Assembly: GCF_900113485.1 (NCBI RefSeq)
Contig: NZ_FOPM01000003.1
Span: 1 to 64,000 of the forward strand
Direction of reading: 5' to 3'
Length of the DNA: 64,000 bases
DNA from: Methylobacterium gossipiicola
GTDB lineage: Bacteria; Pseudomonadota; Alphaproteobacteria; Rhizobiales; Beijerinckiaceae
The notes beneath the pieces are model-generated. The model searched no databases, was not told where the DNA came from, and saw only the letters and a list, made by a program, of their open reading frames with translations. Positions 17,179-24,379 of this stretch are shown here, in pieces (positions within the stretch are counted from its first letter, which is position 1; each line of letters opens with the position of its first letter). The position numbers and the translations under genes were made by a program.

Positions 17179-17640
17179 ATGGCGGACGAGGCCGGCCCGA
17201 GGAAGAAGCGCGTCCAATCGGCCCTGTTCATGTGCAACTTCAACGCCGTGCGCTCGCTCGCGGCGGAGGCCATCGCGCGCCACTATTTCGGCAAGTCCAT
17301 CTACGTGCAGTCGGCCGGCGTGCGCTCGGGCGAGCCCGCCGACCCGTTCATGGTGGCGGCCTTGGACGAGATCGGCATCGATGCCGCGCGCCACAAGCCG
17401 CGTACCCTCGCCGAACTCGAGGAGTGGGAAGGACTGAACTTCGACCTCATCGTCACCCTGGCGCCGGAAGCCCACCATGCGGCCCTCGAACTCACCCGCA
17501 CCAACGCCGTCGAGGTGGAATATTGGCCGACCCCCGACCCGACGAATTTTCACGAAGGCTCCCGCGATCAGCGCCTCGACGGCTACCGCGACGTGCGCGA
17601 CGGCCTGATCTACCGCATCAAGTCGCGGTTGAAGGGGTGA
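17179..17640 (+). CDS. Low-molecular-weight protein tyrosine phosphatase family protein
   Basis: A 153-residue cytosolic protein with the LMW-PTP/arsenate reductase fold. The P-loop is FMCNFNAVRSLAAE (CX5R-S signature, Cys near residue 18) instead of the common CxGNxCRS form, and the distal DP pair is in TPDPTNFHEGS. It could dephosphorylate phosphotyrosine or act on another phosphorylated substrate; only one of the cysteines expected of a thioredoxin-coupled arsenate reductase is present, which argues against that role. It closes the DUF2948-hisD-UPF0262 operon. In many relatives infA and maf follow; here the next gene faces the other way. Confidence 0.88.
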   Translation: MADEAGPRKKRVQSALFMCNFNAVRSLAAEAIARHYFGKSIYVQSAGVRSGEPADPFMVAALDEIGIDAARHKPRTLAELEEWEGLNFDLIVTLAPEAHHAALELTRTNAVEVEYWPTPDPTNFHEGSRDQRLDGYRDVRDGLIYRIKSRLKG

Positions 17641-17686
17641 TCCGGCGGCAGCCGGATCCCCGAGCCCGCGCGGCGCATGAGCGAGG

Positions 17687-18553
17687 TTATGCTGTAAGCC
17701 GGCGGATCGAGGTCACCGGCCCGTAGCTCTTCTCCAGGATCCGCGCCACGGCGAGCCCCAAGGGCTCCACCGCCACGGCCATGTGGAAGCCGTTGGCGTG
17801 GATGAGCCGGGTGGCGTCGAGCATGAGCCCGACATGGCCGCGCCAGAACACGAGGTCGCCGCGCCGCAGGTCGTCGAGGCGAGGTGGCAGGGCCTCGCCG
17901 AGGCCGCGTTCCTGTTGATCCGCATCGCGCGGCGCCGCGATCCCCGCCGCCGCGAGGCTTAGCTGGACGAGGCCCGAGCAGTCGAGGCCGAGACTCGTGC
18001 GCCCACCCCAGAGATAGGGGGTGCCGATGAGGCGCTCGGCGGTCCCGGCGAAATCGGGCTCCGTCGCCGAAAGATCCGCGCAATGATCGGCGAACACGTG
18101 TTCGCCCGTGGCCAGGCGCAGGTATTGCCCCGCCTGCGCCGTCACCGCGATGCGGGCGCCGAGGGTGAGGTATCCGGCGGCGGGCAGCTTCAGGTCCGGG
18201 CCGGGATACAGGAAGGTCCGCAGGGCCGTGACCCGATGCGTCGGCGCCGGATCGGCGGGGCCCAGGGCCGCCTCGGGCAAGTAGCCGACATAGCCGTCCG
18301 GCCCGAGACGGACCCAGGCGAATCCTTCTTCCGCCTCGTAGAGCGTCACCGCGTCGCCCATGACCGCCTCGGTGTCGAGGCCGGCATCGAACCGGGGGGC
18401 GCGCCGCAACGGCGCCGAGGGCACGACGACGCGGCGGGCCTCCCCGGGGACATAGCGCTCCGCCGAAACCCGGCCGCGCAGGCGGATGTCGGCGAGATCG
18501 GGCCGGGCGGGGATGAGGCGGGGATCGGTGATGTCGGAAAGGTCGTCGAGCAT
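17687..18553 (-). CDS. NlpC/P60 family peptidase with SH3-like domains
   Basis: A 288-residue cell-wall peptidase candidate that would cut D-Glu-gamma-diamino acid bonds in peptidoglycan stem peptides. N-terminal half: one or two bacterial SH3-like modules (about 45-160; LYEAEEGFAWVRLGPDGYVGYL). C-terminal half: NlpC/P60, with YLWGGRTSLGLDCSGLVQ (catalytic Cys), RGHVGLMLD (His) and LIHANG (third polar residue). I see no signal peptide; the closest relatives in Hyphomicrobiales also lack one, so the place of action is unclear. ATG 18553 begins the conserved MLDDLSDITDPRLIPARP opening although the ribosome binding site is far (GGAGGGG about 20 bases upstream). Confidence 0.9.
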   Translation of the reverse strand: MLDDLSDITDPRLIPARPDLADIRLRGRVSAERYVPGEARRVVVPSAPLRRAPRFDAGLDTEAVMGDAVTLYEAEEGFAWVRLGPDGYVGYLPEAALGPADPAPTHRVTALRTFLYPGPDLKLPAAGYLTLGARIAVTAQAGQYLRLATGEHVFADHCADLSATEPDFAGTAERLIGTPYLWGGRTSLGLDCSGLVQLSLAAAGIAAPRDADQQERGLGEALPPRLDDLRRGDLVFWRGHVGLMLDATRLIHANGFHMAVAVEPLGLAVARILEKSYGPVTSIRRLTA

Positions 18554-18727
18554 GGTGGGATTATCCGGTCTGCCCCTCCGGATCGCAACGGCGTGACGTT
18601 TCGACGCGTCGCCGCGGCCCGTCGGCGCTTGGCGCGGCGCTTGCTGAGTTGACGAGACGGGAACGGCGCCGAACGCACCGCCTCGGGCGTTCAGCAATGT
18701 CCGCGACGCAACGGCCCGACGCGCTTT

Positions 18728-18740
18728 TGTGCACTGCACA
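18728..18740. promoter_or_regulatory. Short dyad TGTGC-ACT-GCACA upstream of the gene at 18769
   Basis: A perfect 5-bp inverted repeat with 3-bp centre, 28 bp before the ATG, in the 215-bp divergent spacer. It could be an operator, but the length is small enough to arise by chance. Confidence 0.25.
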
Positions 18741-18768
18741 TGCCAAGCCCGCCGCGTATGATCTTCGA

Positions 18769-19119
18769 ATGCCGAGCGCGAGTGCCGCCGTGAAGAAGAC
18801 CCCGAAATCCTTCCAGGATCTGCCGCCGATCCGCGTGCGCCGCGAGCCGCCGACGATTCCGGAGGCCGTCGCCGCCGCCCAGGACCTCGCCGACGACCTC
18901 GAGCATCAGGTCGAGATCGCCGCCGGTCTCATCGGCCTGCCCGCCGACGAGGTTCGCCCGCACGTCCTCGCCGCCGCCAAGGCGAAGCCCGAGCGGGCTC
19001 CGGAGCGCATCCTCACCACCGGCAGCCCGAACCGGGCACCCCGCACGGTCATCGTCGAGCGCCGCACCCGGCCACCCGTCGTGGTGGAGCGGCGCGGCCG
19101 TCCGCCCCTGAGCCGTTAG
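18769..19119 (+). CDS. Hypothetical basic protein
   Basis: A 116-residue cytosolic protein with no recognised domain. The middle (about 30-75) is a predicted amphipathic helical segment (AAAQDLADDLEHQVEIAAGLIGL, then ADEVRPHVLAAA), and the C-terminal third is Arg/Pro-rich with tandem RR[TG]RPP motifs (RRTRPPVV, RRGRPPLS), the kind of RGRP-like tail that touches DNA or RNA. High GC at third positions supports coding. The ATG at 18769 is chosen; an in-frame ATG at 18697 would add a non-conserved-looking 24-residue extension across the dyad at 18728. Confidence 0.65.
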   Translation: MPSASAAVKKTPKSFQDLPPIRVRREPPTIPEAVAAAQDLADDLEHQVEIAAGLIGLPADEVRPHVLAAAKAKPERAPERILTTGSPNRAPRTVIVERRTRPPVVVERRGRPPLSR

Positions 19120-19124
19120 GGTTT

Positions 19125-19152
19125 CGGCCGCTCCGGTTCTCCGAAGCGGCCG
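19125..19152. terminator. Hairpin between converging genes
   Basis: Perfect 8-bp stem CGGCCGCT (19125-19132) with AGCGGCCG (19145-19152), 12-nt loop, placed between the stops at 19119 and 19162. Preceded by GTTT, no long T run. Confidence 0.55.
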
Positions 19153-19161
19153 GATGATCGA

Positions 19162-19845
19162 TTACCAATCCAGCGTCTTGCCCGTGTAATCGACGTAGAC
19201 GCAGCCGGTCCGGCCGAGATGGCCTTCGATCACGTCGGTCATGCCGGCGACGCTGGTGGGCACGTCGATGTCGGCGTCGGCCCCGCCCATCTCCGTGCGC
19301 ACCCAGCCCGGATGCATCAGTAGCACGCCCAAGCCCGCGTCGCGGTGGCGGATCTCGAAGCTGCGCGCCAGGGTGTTGAGGGCCGCCTTGCTCGCCCGGT
19401 AGTTCTCCCAGCCGCCGGATTCGTTGAGGCCGACGCTGCCGAGGATCGAGCTCATGAAGGCAACGAGGCCCTTCGGGGCGAGGCGATCCAGGAAGATCTC
19501 GGCGAAGCGGATGGGGCTGATCGCGTTGGTGAGATAGACCTGCGCGGCGACATCGCGCGGCACGGCGTGCAGGGGTTCGTGCGCCTGCGTCGCGACGCCC
19601 GCCACCACGAAGACGAGGTCGTAGCGTTCCCCCGACAACCGGTCGTGCAGGGCCGCGACGGCGACATCGTCGTCGATGTCGGCGGTCTCGACGCGCAGGG
19701 CGTCCGACGCCAGGGCGGCGAGGCCCGGCGAGGGCGAGCGCTGGGTGGCGGTGACCCGCCAGCCGCGCTGCAGGAAGGTCTCGACGAGGCCGAGACCGAG
19801 GCCGCGCGAGGCCCCGACGATGAGCGCGTTCTTCCGATCTGCCAT
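19162..19845 (-). CDS. SDR family NAD(P)-dependent oxidoreductase
   Basis: A 227-residue classical short-chain dehydrogenase. The nucleotide-binding motif is IVGASRGLGLGLVE (residues 9-22); the active site has Ser in FMSSILGSV, Tyr and Lys in YRASKAALN; the VAGVATQ segment stands where NNAG is usual. This pattern matches the CsgA/sniffer-like subgroup of SDRs acting on small carbonyl compounds. The substrate cannot be read from sequence. ATG 19845 sits directly at the start of the Rossmann fold, with GAGGAT about 10 bases upstream. It is separated from the MgtC gene by about 100 bp, same direction. Confidence 0.9.
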   Translation of the reverse strand: MADRKNALIVGASRGLGLGLVETFLQRGWRVTATQRSPSPGLAALASDALRVETADIDDDVAVAALHDRLSGERYDLVFVVAGVATQAHEPLHAVPRDVAAQVYLTNAISPIRFAEIFLDRLAPKGLVAFMSSILGSVGLNESGGWENYRASKAALNTLARSFEIRHRDAGLGVLLMHPGWVRTEMGGADADIDVPTSVAGMTDVIEGHLGRTGCVYVDYTGKTLDW

Positions 19846-19948
19846 GGTGTCCGATCCTCGTACCCGATGCGTGGCACGGAGATCGGGCACCGATCATCCC
19901 ACGGCAATGCGGTGGGCACCGCCCTGAGTGCGTCTCCGCACGCTCGGC

Positions 19949-20656
19949 TCAATCCGCCGTCTGCACCGACCATGTGGCATGGGTGACGAAGGAGGCGCGT
20001 CCCAGGGCGGCCGTCACCGCGTCGAGTTCGCCGGGGGTCACCGCCGTGGCGACGAGGGTCGCCACCACCTCGACGGTGTCCTCGCCGCGCTCCACCACCT
20101 CGATGCCGCCGACGGGATAGTCCGCCGCTTCCAGGCGCTCCACCAGGAGGTCGCGGGCCGGGCCGGCGGCGTCCGCCTGCACCGTCACCTGCACCTCGTA
20201 GGTCGCCTCCGTCTGGCTCTCGTCGATGGGCGCGCGGTTGATGGCGTTGACCAGGGGCCGCAGGAGGGTGTTGCCGGCGAGGACGGCCGCCGTGACGAAG
20301 GCGGCTTCCAGGGGAAAGTCCGCCCCCGCGAAGGCGCCGACCGCCGCCGAGCACCACAGGGTCGCGGCCGTGTTGAGGCCGCGCACGTTCATGCCCTCCT
20401 TCATGATCACGCCGGCTCCGAGGAACCCGACGCCGGAGATCACGTAGGCCACCGTGCGGGTGCCGCCCGGCGCGCCTTCGAGGCGCATGCCGAGATCGAC
20501 GAAGGCCGCCGCCCCCACGGCGACGAGGACGTTGGTGCGCAGGCCCGCCGTCCGTTGCCTGTACTGGCGTTCCGCCCCGATGAGGGTGCCGAGGCCGAAG
20601 GCGACGATGAGGCTGACGGCGGAATTGACGAATTCGGGAAGGGGCGACGAGAGCAT
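19949..20656 (-). CDS. MgtC/SapB family protein
   Basis: A 235-residue inner-membrane protein. The N-terminal MgtC domain (about 1-145) has the family core LGTLIGAERQYRQRTAGLRTN, GVGFLGAGVIMKEG and GLNTAATLWCSAAVGAFAG over four to five helices. The C-terminal 85 residues form an ACT-like soluble domain (VQVTVQADAAGPARDLLVERL). MgtC proteins help growth in low magnesium and modulate F-ATPase in pathogens; in free-living bacteria the role is less clear. No Mg-sensing leader is visible: the 5' spacer to the next gene is only about 45 bp. Confidence 0.92.
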   Translation of the reverse strand: MLSSPLPEFVNSAVSLIVAFGLGTLIGAERQYRQRTAGLRTNVLVAVGAAAFVDLGMRLEGAPGGTRTVAYVISGVGFLGAGVIMKEGMNVRGLNTAATLWCSAAVGAFAGADFPLEAAFVTAAVLAGNTLLRPLVNAINRAPIDESQTEATYEVQVTVQADAAGPARDLLVERLEAADYPVGGIEVVERGEDTVEVVATLVATAVTPGELDAVTAALGRASFVTHATWSVQTAD

Positions 20657-20701
20657 GCCGCCCTATCGCGGCCCCGCGTGACGGAACCGTGACGGTTCGG
20701 C

Positions 20702-21601
20702 CTAGGCGGCGAGAAAGCCTCGCAGGGCCTGCAGGGTGCCGTCCGGGTTCTCTTCCGCCAGGAAGTGTCCGGAGGTGAGATCGACGGCGGTGGCGTTCGG
20801 CGCGAAGGTGCGTTGCCAGGCGGTGAGCGGGGCCTCGGCGCTGCGGTCGAGATAACTGTCTCCGGCCAGGATCAGGGTGGGGCAGGGGATCGTGCGCTGG
20901 GCCGCGAGGTCCGCGAGATCCGCCTCGCGGTCGCGGGTCGCCCCGGCCCGGTAATCTTCGCAGAGTGCATGGATGCGCTCGGGCACGTTCCAGCTTTGGC
21001 GGTAGAGCGCCAGGGCGGCGGGCGCGAAGGCATCGAGGGATTTGGCGCCGCTCCAGTCGCGCAGCAGGCCCTCGAAATATGCGTCGGGATCCTTTCGGAT
21101 CTCGTCCTCCGGCACGGGGGAGGGGCGGGCGAGGGCGTTCCAATGCGAGGGCTTGTCCGACGCCTCGATGCGTTCCCATTGCACCAGGGTCGGCAGGATA
21201 TCGAGGAGGGCGAGGCGCGCGATGCGGCCGGGCTCGTCCAGCGCCAAGCGATAGCCGACCCGCGCGCCGCGATCGTGTCCGACGAGGGCGAAATGCACGT
21301 GGCCGAGATGCTCCATGATCGCCACGATCTCCCGCCCGAGGGTGCGCTTGGCGTACGTTTCATGGCGCGGGTCGCCCGCGGGGGCCGCCGACCAGCCGTA
21401 GCCCTTGAGGTCGAGGCAGATCACCCGATGGGTCTCGGCGAGGCCCGGCGCGATCCGGTGCCAGCAGGCATGGGTCTGGGGGAAGCCGTGCAGGAGGAGG
21501 ACGGGCGGGGCGTCCTCGGGGCCACCGATGCGGGCGAAGAAGCGCCCGGCCGGGACGTCGATCCAGGGGGCTTCGAAACCGGGAAAGAGGTCCTGGGCCA
21601 C
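20702..21601 (-). CDS. Alpha/beta hydrolase, haloacetate (fluoroacetate) dehalogenase-like
   Basis: A 299-residue hydrolase of the haloalkane dehalogenase/epoxide hydrolase branch, where the nucleophile is Asp. Positions (GTG as residue 1): oxyanion HGFPQTH 38-44; Asp110 in GHDRGARVG with Arg111 and Arg114; acid Asp134 in ALLDILP; His153-Trp154 in PSHWNAL; Tyr217 in CEDYRAGA; His279 in TSGHFLAEENP. These match the catalytic triad, carboxylate-binding arginines and halide cradle (His, Trp, Tyr) described for bacterial fluoroacetate dehalogenases, almost residue number for residue number. The GTG at 21601 is chosen for its GGAG 8 bases upstream; a longer upstream ATG lacks one. Activity on a fluorinated acid is inferred, not shown. 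Confidence 0.88.
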   Translation of the reverse strand: MAQDLFPGFEAPWIDVPAGRFFARIGGPEDAPPVLLLHGFPQTHACWHRIAPGLAETHRVICLDLKGYGWSAAPAGDPRHETYAKRTLGREIVAIMEHLGHVHFALVGHDRGARVGYRLALDEPGRIARLALLDILPTLVQWERIEASDKPSHWNALARPSPVPEDEIRKDPDAYFEGLLRDWSGAKSLDAFAPAALALYRQSWNVPERIHALCEDYRAGATRDREADLADLAAQRTIPCPTLILAGDSYLDRSAEAPLTAWQRTFAPNATAVDLTSGHFLAEENPDGTLQALRGFLAA

Positions 21602-21759
21602 GGGGCGGTCTCCGGGTGGGGGACCCACAAGGTAGGGCGCCCGGCGATGTGCGGCCATCCGGCCCGGTGCGCGGGATTGACGGGTGCGCCCCACACCGGC
21701 ACACCCGAGGTCTGTGGATCGCTTAAGAATCCGCAACCAAGAATACCGAGGAGACGCGC

Positions 21760-21822
21760 ATGGTACGGATCATCGTCCTTGCTCCGAAGGCCGTGCCCGC
21801 CGCTGCGGGGGTCCGCGCATGA
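21760..21822 (+). CDS. Twenty-residue upstream ORF coupled to moxR
   Basis: A short ORF (MVRIIVLAPKAVPAAAGVRA) whose ATG has the strongest ribosome binding site of the region (GAGGAG at 21749-21754) and whose TGA overlaps the moxR ATG as ATGA. moxR itself has only a GC-rich, weaker site. This suggests ribosomes load at the leader ORF and restart at moxR. The peptide is hydrophobic at its start and has no recognised domain, so it may matter as a translation device more than as a product. Confidence 0.45.
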   Translation: MVRIIVLAPKAVPAAAGVRA

Positions 21823-22823
21823 GCGGTGCCACGCTCACCGACCGTTCGGCCGCTGCCTCCATCGATCCCGCCCTGCATGCCCGCATCCTGGCGCTCCGCG
21901 ACGGCCTGCTGCACGGGCTCATCGGCGCCGACACCATGGTCGAACGCCTGCTCATCGGCCTGCTCACGGGCGGCCACCTGCTCATCGAAGGCGCGCCGGG
22001 GCTCGCCAAGACCCGCGCCGTCAAGCGCCTCTCGGACGGCCTCGACGGCAGCTTCGCCCGCATCCAGTGCACGCCCGATCTCATGCCGGCCGATCTCACC
22101 GGCACGACGGTCTGGCGTCAGGATGCCGGTGATTTCGAGTTCCTGCCCGGCCCCCTGTTCCATTCCCTCGTCCTCGTCGACGAGGTGAACCGCGCCCCCC
22201 CCAAAGTCCAGTCGGCCCTGCTCGAGGCCATGGCCGAGGGGCAGATCACCGTCTCGGGCCACACCCACGGCCTGCCCGACCCCTTCATGGTGGTGGCGAC
22301 CCAGAATCCCATCGAGCATGCGGGCACCTTCCCCCTGCCCGAGGCCCAGCTCGACCGCTTCCTCCTCCACGTGGTGGTGGAGATGCCCGACGAGGCCGCC
22401 GAGCGCCGTATCCTCGACCTCGTCGAGGGCGAGCTGAACCACCACGCCGAGGCGATGCCGGTGAAGCTCTCCGTGGCCGAGATCCGCGCCGCCCGGGAGG
22501 CGGCGCTCGGCGTCTACGTCTCGCCGGCCCTCAAGGATTATCTCGTGCGCCTCGTGGCCGCGACCCGGACGGACGCCGCCGCACCGGACCTTCGCGCCGC
22601 CATCGAGCATCCGGCCTCGCCGCGCGGCACCCTCGCGCTCATGCTCGCCGGCAAGGCCCGGGCCTATCTGCACGGGCGCGACCACGTCATCCCCGAGGAC
22701 GTGTCGAGTCTCGCCGCCGACGCCCTGGCTCACCGCATCGGCCTCACCTGGCGCGCCGCCGCCGAGGGCAAGACGGCGCGCGGCCTCATCCGGGACCTCG
22801 TCCAGCGGGTGCGGGCGCTCTGA
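21819..22823 (+). CDS. MoxR family AAA+ ATPase
   Basis: A 334-residue cytosolic AAA+ ATPase of the MoxR group, which acts as a chaperone for assembly of partner complexes with VWA proteins. Walker A is EGAPGLAKTRAV (about residue 53), Walker B LVLVDEVNRAP, sensor 1 VVATQNPIEHAGTFPLPEAQ, and the arginine finger region DRFLL; the lid carries SPRGTLALMLAGKARA. It opens a seven-gene operon with DUF58, VWA and BatD-like products, the standard MoxR partners. ATG 21819 is the only start that keeps the family N-terminus, and it overlaps the stop of the leader ORF at 21760-21822. Confidence 0.94.
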   Translation: MSGATLTDRSAAASIDPALHARILALRDGLLHGLIGADTMVERLLIGLLTGGHLLIEGAPGLAKTRAVKRLSDGLDGSFARIQCTPDLMPADLTGTTVWRQDAGDFEFLPGPLFHSLVLVDEVNRAPPKVQSALLEAMAEGQITVSGHTHGLPDPFMVVATQNPIEHAGTFPLPEAQLDRFLLHVVVEMPDEAAERRILDLVEGELNHHAEAMPVKLSVAEIRAAREAALGVYVSPALKDYLVRLVAATRTDAAAPDLRAAIEHPASPRGTLALMLAGKARAYLHGRDHVIPEDVSSLAADALAHRIGLTWRAAAEGKTARGLIRDLVQRVRAL

Positions 22824-22831
22824 CCCGCCCC

Positions 22832-23764
22832 ATGGCCTCGCCATCCACGGCCTCCCCCTCCGATCCGACGCGGGCGCCCGGCATCCATCTCTCGGGCGAG
22901 GCCCTCATGGGCCTGCGCCACCTCGCCCGGCGCGGCACGTCCCCGGCCACCCGCACCCTGGCGGGCCTGCCCGGCGGCATCGTCACCCGGCGGCGGGGGC
23001 GCGGCTCGGAGCCCGACGACGTGCGTCTGTGGTCGGAGGGCGACGACCGCCGCCACATCGACCGCAATGCCACGGCCCGCACCGGCATCCTGCACGTGCG
23101 CACCCATCACGACGAGCGCGACCGCGCCGTGGTGCTTCTCGTGGATTTCCGCCCCTCCATGCTGTTCGGCACCCGCCGGGCCTTGCGCTCGGTCGCCGCC
23201 GCCGAAGCCCTGGTGCTCCTGGGCTGGCGCGTGGCCGGGGATGGCGGCCGGGTCGGCCTCGTGGCGGTGGGCGCCGGCGAACCCGTGGTGGTGCGTCCGG
23301 CCGGCGGCGAGCGGGCCATGACCGCCGTCACCGGCGCCCTCGCGATGGCCCATGCGCAAGCCCTCGCCGACGCGTCCACGAAGGACCCGCCCCTGTCGCG
23401 GGCCCTCACCCTGGCCCAGAGCCTGCTGCCGTCGGGCGGCCACCTCGTCCTCGGAACGGCCCTCGACGATCCGGGGGAGGATTTCGACGCCCTCCTGACG
23501 ATCATGGCCGAGCGCCTGTCGATCCGCCTCGTCCTCGTGAGCGACGCGTTCGAGCGGACCCGCCCGCCGGGCTTCTACCCCTTCGCCACCCCTGACGGGC
23601 GGCGTGGCACGGTTCAGGCGAGTCGCGCGGACCGGGGGGCGCCCGGCGCCGATGCCCGCCTCGTCGCCTATGCCCAGCGCGGCATCGAGGGCCTTCGCCT
23701 CGACGTCGAGGCCGGGCCGGAAGCCTACGCGCCCCTGATGGAGCGGCTCGATGCGGTGCTCTGA
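22832..23764 (+). CDS. DUF58 domain protein
   Basis: A 310-residue protein with the DUF58 motif RGRGSEPDDVRLWSEGDDRRHIDRN around residues 53-80, followed by a VWA-like core (VVLLVDFRPSMLFG, where the DxSxS site is degenerate as DFRPS). It has no clear membrane helices, unlike many DUF58 proteins, so it is likely cytosolic or bound at the membrane by partners. Genes for this family sit next to moxR in most operons of this type (mxaS in the methanol oxidation cluster is one). It starts 8 bp after moxR. Confidence 0.9.
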   Translation: MASPSTASPSDPTRAPGIHLSGEALMGLRHLARRGTSPATRTLAGLPGGIVTRRRGRGSEPDDVRLWSEGDDRRHIDRNATARTGILHVRTHHDERDRAVVLLVDFRPSMLFGTRRALRSVAAAEALVLLGWRVAGDGGRVGLVAVGAGEPVVVRPAGGERAMTAVTGALAMAHAQALADASTKDPPLSRALTLAQSLLPSGGHLVLGTALDDPGEDFDALLTIMAERLSIRLVLVSDAFERTRPPGFYPFATPDGRRGTVQASRADRGAPGADARLVAYAQRGIEGLRLDVEAGPEAYAPLMERLDAVL

Positions 23765-23824
23765 GATGATCGTCGGAGCCACTGTTTCACGAAGTTCACG
23801 GCCGTCATCGAACGGGCGCTGGTG

Positions 23825-23847
23825 CCCTCTCCTGTTCCAGGAGAGGG
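23825..23847. repeat. Perfect short palindrome, copy 2 of the CCCTCTCCTG element
   Basis: Ten-base stem CCCTCTCCTG (23825-23834) with CAGGAGAGGG (23838-23847) around a TTC loop, inside the operon between the DUF58 and DUF4381-like genes. The same core, imperfect, is at 3675-3695. There is no T run, so it more likely marks a dispersed repeat or a transcript-stabilising hairpin than a stop. Confidence 0.65.
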
Positions 23848-23911
23848 GGACCGTCGCGCAGCATGAGGTTTCTCTCGAAGGGCGGCAGGACGCGGCTTCG
23901 TGGAGGGATCT

Positions 23912-24376
23912 GTGATCCCCGCCGACGCGCCCGCCAGTCTCGATCAGCTCCGTGGCCTTCATCTGCCTGCCGACGCCGCCGGTGCGGCACAGGGGCCGGT
24001 GGTGCTCGCCATGGTGCTGGGCTTCACGGCGGCTCTGCTGGTCGGCCTCGTCCGTGTGTTGCGAGCGCGGCAACGGGTGAGCCTGCGCCGGGTGGCGTTG
24101 CGCGAACTCGCCGACGCCAACACCCTGCCGCCGGGGCCGCGCCGGGTCGCCCAGGCCCGTCTCCTGCGCCGCCTCGTCCGGACCCTCCGGGGCGACGCGG
24201 CGGCGTCCGCGCAGGGGGCGGCGTGGGCCGCGACCCTCGACGGCCTGTTCGCCACGGACTTCTTCACCAAGGACGCGGGCCGCACCTTCGCGGACGGGCT
24301 CTACCGCCGCGAGGCGTCCGAACCCGGATCGGTCGATGCCGAATTGGTTCGGTTGATGCAGCGGATCGGGGCTTAA
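23912..24376 (+). CDS. DUF4381-like membrane protein of the MoxR operon
   Basis: A 154-residue protein: short N-terminus with the LDQLRGLHLP segment, one membrane helix (about residues 28-52), then a cytosolic basic helical domain (RRVALRELADANTLPPGP..) ending with an RREASEPGSVDAELVRLMQRIG tail. The layout is that of DUF4381 proteins, which accompany moxR/DUF58/VWA genes. I choose GTG 23912 because GGAGGG lies 4 bases upstream; GTG 23900 is in frame but has no site. The 147-bp spacer before it carries the palindrome at 23825. Confidence 0.8.
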   Translation: MIPADAPASLDQLRGLHLPADAAGAAQGPVVLAMVLGFTAALLVGLVRVLRARQRVSLRRVALRELADANTLPPGPRRVAQARLLRRLVRTLRGDAAASAQGAAWAATLDGLFATDFFTKDAGRTFADGLYRREASEPGSVDAELVRLMQRIGA

Positions 24377-24379
24377 GCC

